Program-made: the position numbers and the translations under genes
Source: Fidelibacterota bacterium
GTDB taxonomy: Bacteria; Fidelibacterota; Marinisomatia; Marinisomatales; UBA1611
Length of the DNA: 5,276 bases
Direction: 5' to 3'
Assembly: GCA_002713885.1 (NCBI GenBank)
Contig: PAVC01000017.1
Span: 2,706-7,981, forward strand
The notes under the pieces: model-generated
What the model was told of the DNA's origin: nothing
The model's input: the letters and a program-made list of their open reading frames with translations, nothing else
The model's database searches: none
Shown here: positions 1 through 5,276 of the stretch, piece after piece
Layout of the letters: every line of letters begins with the position of its first letter
How positions within the stretch are numbered: position 1 is the first letter of the stretch

Positions 1-1434
1 ATAGATAAAGGACAAAATCTTGCTGAACGCGATGAAGATTACAATAATTATCTACTATCAATTAAAAACAATCTTGAAGAACAAAAGTTCCAGCTTTTTC
101 AGCTAAGATTATCCAATGGAGAATCTAATATCATTAATTTGTTATTAAACATTCATGATGATTCTACTGCAAACGATTTTATAGTTTTAGAAAGAGAAAT
201 AAAAAAATATGAAAATTTAATTCAAGATCTAGAATCTGAATCAGAATTATCAGAGGAATATCAATTATTTTGGGAAGAACATAACAATAATACGGGAAAT
301 TATTTTGATGAACTTCAAACAAAAAAAATTCATTGTTCAGTAATTGCTAGTAAAAAGCGCGTTGAAACAGCCAAGGCAGAATATGAAAGTAAATTAAATA
401 AGGCAGCAAATTCATTAGTAACAGCTGATGTTACTTCAACAAAAAAATCATTAAAAAAATTAGAATTAATTATTGATGAAGCTGACTTAACTGGGAAAAA
501 AGATGAAAAATATGGCCAATATTTAGATTATCAAAAATCAAAAATAACTGAACATAAAAGAGAGATTGAAGATGTTCAACTTAAAATTGATATTGAAAAA
601 CACCGCAAAATTGTCGAGGAGGCTCAGCCTTCTATTAAAAAAGGATTAGATAAGCTAAAGAAAGGATCGGAATTAGACAAAGAACGACAAGCAACAAGTC
701 AAACTTCTGAAGATGAAAGTTTACATGAATATATTAATCAACGTGCAGGTGATGGTACAACAAATATTGAAGATGGTGAAAATGAATTGTGGGACAATAT
801 TGAAGATAAACAAAAAGATAGCTTTGATGAAATTCCATGGGATGATAAAAAAGATGAGGACAATAAAGTAGAAGCGAGAGGTAAAGATAGCGATGATAAA
901 AAAGAAAAGATCAAAGTTGAAAAAATTATACCAGAACGTGAGCCTTCTGAATATATCTCTCCTATATTTAAGACTGCCATTGGCGTAATTTTACAAACAA
1001 GCGTTATAATTGCACTTATTTATTTTTCTTCAAATAATTATATATCATTAAGGGGGTTAAAATATCAATTACCAATAAAAGAACAAAAATTGGCCTTGAT
1101 TACAAGCAATACTATTGGTGAACAGTTAATAAAAACAAAAGCATTTGATGATCATTTTTCAAAAAAAGGTATCTTTATAACTAAGTTGCTATCTTCAGTA
1201 ATCCCCGATGCTGCAAAGATTGATCGTTTAGTTCTGAACCAATCTATAGACAATGGTTCCTTTACTTTATCTTTATATGGGAAAATTGGCATTGCTGGAA
1301 AAAGCGGAAGACGCATATTGACTACAATGCTAACAGATTTAAAAAAACAACGCTTAATTAAAGATGCATTACTAATCAATCAACAGCCCGGTAAACAAAA
1401 CAGGCTTTTGTTTACCATTGATATCACCATATGA
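1..1434 (+). CDS. PilN-like inner-membrane protein with long N-terminal coiled coil (5' partial)
   Basis: This reading frame is open from the first base and ends with TGA. It gives 477 residues and the true start lies upstream: the first in-frame ATG is only at 1327, deep inside the C-terminal domain. Codons 1 to about 230 are rich in Lys, Glu, Asp, Gln and Leu and look like long coiled-coil helices. Codons 230-318 are acidic and low in complexity, with two short Trp-acidic patches (LWDN at 787-798, IPWDD at 832-846). One membrane segment follows at about codons 325-342 (AIGVILQTSVIIALIYF). The remaining 135 residues resemble the periplasmic PilN domain of type IV pili or the GspL C-terminus: a helix, then a pattern like LLSSVIPDAAKIDRL, a strand with L-Y-G, and a final helix and strand. 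By family knowledge PilN pairs with PilO in the inner membrane, and a PilO-like gene follows directly. The PilN assignment rests on pattern and context. A GspL-type fusion with an actin-like PilM domain upstream of the window remains possible. Confidence 0.7.
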   Translation: MDKGQNLAERDEDYNNYLLSIKNNLEEQKFQLFQLRLSNGESNIINLLLNIHDDSTANDFIVLEREIKKYENLIQDLESESELSEEYQLFWEEHNNNTGNYFDELQTKKIHCSVIASKKRVETAKAEYESKLNKAANSLVTADVTSTKKSLKKLELIIDEADLTGKKDEKYGQYLDYQKSKITEHKREIEDVQLKIDIEKHRKIVEEAQPSIKKGLDKLKKGSELDKERQATSQTSEDESLHEYINQRAGDGTTNIEDGENELWDNIEDKQKDSFDEIPWDDKKDEDNKVEARGKDSDDKKEKIKVEKIIPEREPSEYISPIFKTAIGVILQTSVIIALIYFSSNNYISLRGLKYQLPIKEQKLALITSNTIGEQLIKTKAFDDHFSKKGIFITKLLSSVIPDAAKIDRLVLNQSIDNGSFTLSLYGKIGIAGKSGRRILTTMLTDLKKQRLIKDALLINQQPGKQNRLLFTIDITI

Positions 1435-2429
1435 AAACATCTATATATAATCTAAGCGCTACAGTATTATTAATTGTTGGGGTTTACTATTACAACATTA
1501 TATCGATGGATGAACAAAAAGAAACCAATGAAAAAATTAATATTATTAATGGTAAGCTTGAACTTTTTGGGAAAATCAATGACCCAATGTCTAGTTTATT
1601 AGATCAATATAGTAAGTATATTAAAAATATACCAAAACTTGCATCATACTATGAGAATGAAAACGAATTCATTGTTTCATTAAATGAAATAAAAAATATT
1701 TGTGCAACAAATAATGTTAGACTTGATGAGCTAAGTCCAAAAATATCAAATACACTTGATATCACCCAGGATGCTATTTCAGATCTAAGTATTGAAATAG
1801 AAAGACATTCTATCCAATTATCTATTAGGGGATCCTTTTTAAATATAGGTAAAGCTTTAGGTGATCTATCTTTAAATAACTATCTTGTTAATGAAATGGA
1901 AATAAATTCAGCAAACAATAGTGAGGTTGATGCGTCTTTATCCTTGTTAGTTTATCGGTCTAAACCACATATAAATAAGGGTGATTATTCGATTGATATT
2001 GAGAAAACAATCAGTGCAATGCCCAAAGTACCCAACGAAACATTATCAAATAATATAAAATGGAAAAATGATATTTTTTCTGAATCAAGGTTGTTGAGCA
2101 AAAAAGGTGCTGGTAACGATCAACAATCTTTTAAAAAAGAATATTTACTTACACAAATAACACTGTCAAAACCAAGAACTGCTATAATAAATAATAAACT
2201 ATATAATATTGGCTCACAAATTGGAACCTATACCGTAAGCAGAATTGAAGAAAGAAGTGTGGTTTTATCAGGAAACCGAAGAAGTATCATACTTGAATTA
2301 GAAGTTGATGAAGATCAATCAGTTTATTCATTAAAAGGATTTAAAAAAGCTTTTTCAGATGCACGTAATAACAATCAACCTACATTTATATATAAAGGAA
2401 AGTTATATAGCACTCGTTTAGATAATTAA
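1431..2429 (+). CDS. PilO-PilP-like fusion protein, inner-membrane pilus/secretion platform component
   Basis: The protein has 332 residues. Its ATG overlaps the previous stop as ATGA, and no Shine-Dalgarno sequence is visible, so translation is probably coupled to gene 1. It ends in tandem stops, TAA then TAA. Residues 5-24 form one membrane anchor and residues 25-70 a helical, coiled-coil-like stretch. Residues 76-177 follow the PilO/GspM ferredoxin-like pattern: a helix, a strand leading to L-S-P, a strand with SIQLSIRGSF, a helix with ALGDLSLNNYLV, and closing strands ending ASLSLLVYRS. A low-complexity linker covers about 178-235. Residues 236-292 resemble the small beta domain of PilP or GspC (LTQITLSKPRTAIINNKLY, then IGTYTV, IEERSVVLSG, ILELE). 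Residues 299-330 form a separate tail ending FIYKGKLYSTRL. In classical pili PilO pairs with PilN, and PilP is a separate lipoprotein that links to the secretin. Here both parts sit on one chain with no lipoprotein signal. The PilO part is more secure than the PilP part. Confidence 0.72.
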   Translation: MKTSIYNLSATVLLIVGVYYYNIISMDEQKETNEKINIINGKLELFGKINDPMSSLLDQYSKYIKNIPKLASYYENENEFIVSLNEIKNICATNNVRLDELSPKISNTLDITQDAISDLSIEIERHSIQLSIRGSFLNIGKALGDLSLNNYLVNEMEINSANNSEVDASLSLLVYRSKPHINKGDYSIDIEKTISAMPKVPNETLSNNIKWKNDIFSESRLLSKKGAGNDQQSFKKEYLLTQITLSKPRTAIINNKLYNIGSQIGTYTVSRIEERSVVLSGNRRSIILELEVDEDQSVYSLKGFKKAFSDARNNNQPTFIYKGKLYSTRLDN

Positions 2430-2465
2430 TAAGGTATTTGTAATACTTTTAGTATTCACTTACTT

Positions 2466-2483
2466 CTCTAATTAATTTTAGAG
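2466..2483 (+). terminator. Weak candidate hairpin after the PilO-PilP-like gene
   Basis: This is a perfect 6-bp stem, CTCTAA/TTAGAG, with a 6-base loop, 37 bases after the stop codon of gene 2. It is followed by GTTATATTCTT, which has several T bases but not a continuous run. It may be a partial or leaky terminator, or chance in AT-rich sequence. Confidence 0.22.
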
Positions 2484-2523
2484 GTTATATTCTTAAAAAC
2501 AATTAAATATTATTAGAAATAAT

Positions 2524-2528
2524 AGAGG
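2524..2528 (+). promoter_or_regulatory. Ribosome binding site of the GldL-like gene
   Basis: AGAGG lies 11 bases before the ATG at 2540, slightly farther than usual. It is a clearer Shine-Dalgarno sequence than anything before genes 2 or 4. Its first A is the last base of the 7-bp inverted repeat at 2508-2524, so folding of that repeat could affect access to it. Confidence 0.5.
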
Positions 2529-2539
2529 TAAAATATAAT

Positions 2540-2983
2540 ATGAAACTAAGATCAGACATTAATGCCAGAACCGCTCTAGTATATGGCGGGGCAGCTTTCT
2601 TATTGGTTATCGTTGGATTTAGATCAATCTTTGCTACACTTGATCCCGATCATGTCGGCTTAATGACTTATTTGTCGATTGGTGCTTTAGTTTTAGAATT
2701 TTGTTTATTGATTCTATATGCGCAAAGCATTTATAATTTGGGCCCTGACGATGGTCACGGGAGTGCATCCGGCGGTGAGGCTGCAAAAGCAGTATCAAAT
2801 ATGGATCAAGATGCGGTGGCTTCATTAGCTAGTGCTGTTAATGGATTAAAAACAGAATTGAAAGGACACAACGAAAGAATGGAGGCTCTTAGTTCTGGTG
2901 TTACTAGACTTGTTAAGGGTACTGTGCAAAAAGAAATCCACAATGAAGTTAGTAGAATACTGACAAAAGCAATAAAAGAATAG
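2540..2983 (+). CDS. GldL-like inner-membrane proton-channel motor subunit
   Basis: The protein has 147 residues and two membrane segments, at about 12-32 and 40-61. The loop between them is short, and a cytoplasmic tail predicted to be helical and coiled-coil runs from about 88 to 147. The first segment (VYGGAAFLLVIVGF then Arg28) and the second (LSIGALVLEF, with Glu53) resemble the start of GldL, whose first segment ends near a basic residue and whose second carries the glutamate needed for proton-driven work (Glu49 in Flavobacterium johnsoniae GldL, from family knowledge). A short Gly/Ala/Ser and acidic linker (about 66-87) follows, as after the GldL membrane part. The chain is shorter than typical GldL, which has a little over 200 residues. 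A GldM-like gene starts 10 bases downstream, the usual partner order, and this raises confidence. Other two-helix coiled-coil membrane proteins cannot be excluded from sequence alone. Confidence 0.68.
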   Translation: MKLRSDINARTALVYGGAAFLLVIVGFRSIFATLDPDHVGLMTYLSIGALVLEFCLLILYAQSIYNLGPDDGHGSASGGEAAKAVSNMDQDAVASLASAVNGLKTELKGHNERMEALSSGVTRLVKGTVQKEIHNEVSRILTKAIKE

Positions 2984-2993
2984 ATTATTAGTT

Positions 2994-4388
2994 ATGAAAA
3001 AAGTTGAAGTCTATTTTTTAATCAACCTTGGTGCAATATTGAGTTTGTTTGCAATCGAAGGCGAGCTTGGCGAATATATGCGAAGACAAGATGACATATT
3101 GCTTGAGGTAGCAAAGGATAAGCTTGAATCTATGGTAACAATTGATAACATAAATTCATTGCATTCAGATTCACTATACAAATTTACCTTTGATCTACAA
3201 GGTGAATACGAAAAAAACTCTGTTCAAGTAAAAACAAAGTTTACTCTGAATGATACAAGTGCAAATGATGTGGAGTATGATGTAATGGCTGAAGCATTGC
3301 TTATTGATGGTAGCTATGTTGCAGAATTGCCCTTATCCAAATTTGATGTTTACCAAGATAAACGATTTGATGTTGAGCTAAATATCGGATTTACTCCTAA
3401 TATTTCACAACAAACACTTGATAATTGGGAGGTTATATTTGGTAGCGATAAGATTGCTAGTAAAATAGAAAAAAATATTTCTGATAAAGTTAGTCGCGAA
3501 GGATCTTTTACAGTGATACGAGGTTTAGATGCTCCTATTACACCTGTGCCAATGGAGGGCCAAAAAACTGACTTTTTTGTTATTTTTGATAAAAAAAGAT
3601 ACACTGTATTAAAAGGTTTAGTTTGGGAGGTCCCGGTAACTGTTGGTGGTGTTTTTTCAAACAAAGATTTTGAAGTTTCAGTTACTGGCGGTAATGATAT
3701 GATATCTAGTTTATCTCAGGGAACACCAAGGACCACATTAGTTGGAGTTGCTGCAAACAATGGTGGCTCTATAGAAGTTACGGGTGTACGAAAACGAGAT
3801 AGTAAAGTAGTAACTGCTAAAACTAAAATTGCTGTGATAGAACCACAATGGGCGTCCCCTCCAGACATTGCAGAAATTTATACTGGAGAAAAATATAAAT
3901 TTGATCTTCGTGTAAAATCATTATCTAGAGACAGGGTCTCTGTTAGACTTTCTGGATCACTACAGAAAACTCCCAAAAATGTTGATAACTCAGAAATCAG
4001 TGTTGGTCCGTATAAGAAAACGGGAAGCCTAAGACTGGAAACGTTAGTTGATGGTACTGTTCTAAAGAACTTAACACATTCAATAGATGTAAAAAAACTA
4101 CCACCACCCTCAATAACATATAAACGGAGACCAGGGACAAATGAGCTAACGCTTGAAGTTATTACTTATGGGAAAAATAATGCTGTTGATAAAGTTTTCC
4201 CAATTGGTGGAATTAGTGGTAAACCCTTTGAAATTGATAGTAGAAAGTATGGGAATAGAAAGGTAACTAGATATCGCCTCGAGATTTCTAGACCAGCTTT
4301 TGGTGGCATACAATCTGTAAAAATAAAAATAAAAGATAGTAATGGTTTAATGAAGGATTCTGAAAATGAATTTGAATATTTTCAATAA
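2994..4388 (+). CDS. GldM-like periplasmic motor stator/shaft protein
   Basis: The protein has 464 residues with a short cytoplasmic start (MKKVE), one membrane segment at about 6-21 and then acidic residues (IEGELGEY). A helix spans roughly 23-48 and the rest is beta-rich. Rough divisions are 55-135, 140-285, 290-368 and 370-464, similar to the four-domain periplasmic part of GldM. The stretch YTVLKGLVWEVPVTVGG (203-219), followed by a strand ending SVTGG, fits the second-domain pattern of GldM, where a strand with Leu-x-Gly-x-x-x-x-(Val/Pro) opens an Ig-like fold. Canonical GldM is about 510 residues, so this is a somewhat short, divergent version, and the usual N-terminal INLMYL-type motif is not preserved. 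GldM sits as a dimer inside a GldL pentamer and spans the periplasm. The gene has only a poor Shine-Dalgarno sequence, ends in tandem TAA TAG, and overlaps gene 5 by 23 bases. Its assignment depends partly on the GldL-like neighbour. Confidence 0.65.
   Translation: MKKVEVYFLINLGAILSLFAIEGELGEYMRRQDDILLEVAKDKLESMVTIDNINSLHSDSLYKFTFDLQGEYEKNSVQVKTKFTLNDTSANDVEYDVMAEALLIDGSYVAELPLSKFDVYQDKRFDVELNIGFTPNISQQTLDNWEVIFGSDKIASKIEKNISDKVSREGSFTVIRGLDAPITPVPMEGQKTDFFVIFDKKRYTVLKGLVWEVPVTVGGVFSNKDFEVSVTGGNDMISSLSQGTPRTTLVGVAANNGGSIEVTGVRKRDSKVVTAKTKIAVIEPQWASPPDIAEIYTGEKYKFDLRVKSLSRDRVSVRLSGSLQKTPKNVDNSEISVGPYKKTGSLRLETLVDGTVLKNLTHSIDVKKLPPPSITYKRRPGTNELTLEVITYGKNNAVDKVFPIGGISGKPFEIDSRKYGNRKVTRYRLEISRPAFGGIQSVKIKIKDSNGLMKDSENEFEYFQ
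4353..4357 (+). promoter_or_regulatory. Ribosome binding site that fixes the start of the last gene
   Basis: AAGGA lies 8 bases before the ATG at 4366, inside the 3' end of the GldM-like gene. It supports the overlapping start at 4366 over the later in-frame ATG at 4405, which has no Shine-Dalgarno sequence in front. Confidence 0.6.
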
Positions 4389-5276
4389 TAGTCATTTGTT
4401 CCTAATGAGATTAGTTTTATTAATTGGATTCTTGTTTGCTCAAGAAAATCTAATTAGCTGGGAAGTCGCTGATCCAACGCTAAATAGAAAATTTATTGAA
4501 ACATACCTTAACAAGATAATTGCAAATGATAAATTTGATGATAATAGTATCCAAGCATCGGATGTTATAATGATTCAGATGGAAAATACCGAAAGAGGAT
4601 TAGTATTAAAGAGATTAAGGGCAAAAAATTATGATTCGGGTGAATTCCGTCGATTTATGATGGATCAAGTGAAACTTATGGATCCTAAACTTATGGATGA
4701 GTTGATAAAACGTAAATACAAATGGGGTGAGATTTCAAAAAGAGAGCTATCAGAATTAGAGTCCTATAGTACAGTAGATAACATTTTACAGGAAAGAAGC
4801 TTTAAGCGCGCAAGAGACGCTTTTTGGTGGTCAACATCTCAGCTTGAAATAGCTACAACTGGTAACGCATTTATTCGGGGTAGATCTAGCAGTCAAGCCT
4901 TTAGAATGGAAATGGGGCTTCAAGATTTAGGCTTACATCGTCAAATGTTCAAAAATTTACTTTTAGGTATTTCAAACGATATTTCAAGTGCATATGTCCT
5001 TATACCGAGTGGTAGCAAGGATGTAAGCAGCATGGGTAAAACGGTTGACAATACTCATGCTCTATCTGGGACTTATGGAGTAGGTTTTAAATTTGATACG
5101 CACTCAATTGGCGGTCAGGTAAACTATATGGATGCAGGAAATAGTTTTAAAAATAAGGGGATGAAAGGATACCAAGCTTTACATATGGTACTACCGACAG
5201 CAAGTGGCCTTGTATATTGGAGTAATACCTTTGGATTAAATAGAAGTATACCAACTTCTATGGGTAAGGAAATGGC
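4366..5276 (+). CDS. Exported protein, helical N-terminal part then probable beta barrel (3' partial)
   Basis: The frame is open from the ATG at 4366 to the window end, giving 303 complete residues and no stop. I do not recognise the family. Residues 1-25 look like a signal peptide: Arg15, then the hydrophobic stretch LVLLIGFLFA, with possible cleavage before Gln26. Residues 35-150 are charged and mostly helical. From about 157 onward aromatic and Gly-rich strands alternate with turns, for example TYGVGFKFD, SIGGQVNYM and SGLVYWSNTFGL, a pattern common in outer-membrane beta barrels. The 23-base overlap with the GldM-like gene and the strong ribosome binding site show tight co-expression, so an outer-membrane or periplasmic partner of the GldLM-like motor is a reasonable inference. 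It does not show the sequence features I would expect of GldN, the usual gene after gldM. An ATG at 4405 is an alternative start that would leave a shorter but still workable signal peptide. Confidence 0.72.
   Translation, partial: MNLNIFNNSHLFLMRLVLLIGFLFAQENLISWEVADPTLNRKFIETYLNKIIANDKFDDNSIQASDVIMIQMENTERGLVLKRLRAKNYDSGEFRRFMMDQVKLMDPKLMDELIKRKYKWGEISKRELSELESYSTVDNILQERSFKRARDAFWWSTSQLEIATTGNAFIRGRSSSQAFRMEMGLQDLGLHRQMFKNLLLGISNDISSAYVLIPSGSKDVSSMGKTVDNTHALSGTYGVGFKFDTHSIGGQVNYMDAGNSFKNKGMKGYQALHMVLPTASGLVYWSNTFGLNRSIPTSMGKEM

Larger units (their letters stand above)
2430..2539. other. 110-base intergenic spacer with three small inverted repeats
   Basis: This is the only sizeable non-coding gap in the window. 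It contains three perfect inverted repeats: AATACT/AGTATT with a 3-base loop at 2442-2456, CTCTAA/TTAGAG with a 6-base loop at 2466-2483, and TATTATT/AATAATA with a 3-base loop at 2508-2524. The stems are short and AT-rich, and none is followed by a clean run of T, so strong intrinsic termination is unlikely. The third repeat lies just upstream of and touching the ribosome binding site of gene 3 and could modulate its translation. No good sigma-70 pair or Bacteroidota-type TAnnTTTG element was found by eye. The spacer could separate two transcription units, or act as a processing or attenuation point within one. Confidence 0.5.

Noticed and set aside
139..141. TTG at 139 as the start of the first gene
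   Set aside because: The same frame is open back to base 1 with the same charged helical composition, and no Shine-Dalgarno sequence precedes the TTG. The gene is better read as 5' partial.
738..1379. Minus-strand open frames at 738-980 and 1152-1379
   Set aside because: They lie wholly inside gene 1, are rich in Ser, Leu and Phe as antisense of Lys/Glu/Asp codons, and have no plausible domain. They are shadows.
2534..2539. TATAAT just before the ATG of the GldL-like gene as a -10 promoter box
   Set aside because: It lies between the ribosome binding site and the start codon, so a transcript from it would lack both. It is better explained by AT-rich spacer sequence.
2634..3664. Minus-strand open frames at 2634-2825 and 3350-3664
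   Set aside because: Each is contained within a well-supported plus-strand gene and has no recognisable fold or independent ribosome binding site.
2540..4388. ExbB/ExbD, MotA/MotB or ZorA/ZorB motor pair
   Set aside because: The first subunit has only two membrane helices with a coiled-coil tail. The second has a long multi-domain beta-rich periplasmic part and no visible OmpA-type peptidoglycan-binding domain. Both fit GldL/GldM better.
4405..4407. Later ATG as the start of the last gene
   Set aside because: No Shine-Dalgarno sequence precedes it, while the ATG at 4366 has AAGGA at 8 bases. It is kept only as an alternative.
4366..5276. GldN by position after gldM
   Set aside because: The sequence shows a helical region followed by barrel-like strands, and I see none of the conserved GldN segments. 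Synteny alone is not enough.

Overview
The window is an AT-rich, densely coded bacterial segment in which every supported gene is on the + strand. It holds five coding regions, and the first and last run off the window edges. Gene pairs overlap or nearly touch: a 4-base ATGA overlap between genes 1 and 2, 10 bases between genes 3 and 4, and a 23-base overlap between genes 4 and 5. The only real gap is 110 bases between genes 2 and 3. There are no rRNA or tRNA genes, insertion sequences, CRISPR arrays or long repeats. The GldL/GldM-like pair and low G+C suggest the Fibrobacterota-Chlorobi-Bacteroidota (FCB) superphylum, for example Bacteroidota, Marinimicrobia or Fibrobacterota. That is inferred from gene content and not shown by a marker gene.

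Region A (1-2429) encodes two inner-membrane proteins that look like the alignment or assembly-platform module of type IV pili and type II secretion. Gene 1 is a long charged coiled-coil protein with one membrane segment followed by a PilN-like periplasmic domain. Gene 2 begins with a PilO-like membrane anchor and domain, continues into a small PilP/GspC-like beta domain, and ends in a short conserved-looking tail, so it is a natural PilO-PilP fusion.

Region B (2430-2539) is a non-coding, very AT-rich spacer with three small perfect inverted repeats and a ribosome binding site for gene 3. No convincing promoter or strong terminator was found in it.

Region C (2540-5276) encodes a two-helix membrane protein with a glutamate in its second helix and a coiled-coil tail (GldL-like). 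Next comes a protein with one N-terminal membrane anchor and a large beta-rich periplasmic part (GldM-like). Last is an exported protein, incomplete at its 3' end, that looks helical first and beta-barrel-like afterwards. GldL/GldM is the proton-driven rotary motor of type IX secretion and gliding.

Taken together, the reading is a trans-envelope machine in which a pilus-type PilN/PilO/PilP frame sits next to a GldLM-type proton-driven motor and an outer-membrane partner. Canonical gldK and gldN, pilus ATPases, pilins and a secretin are not in the window, though the flanks are unseen. The joint operation of the two modules is inferred from gene order and orientation only.
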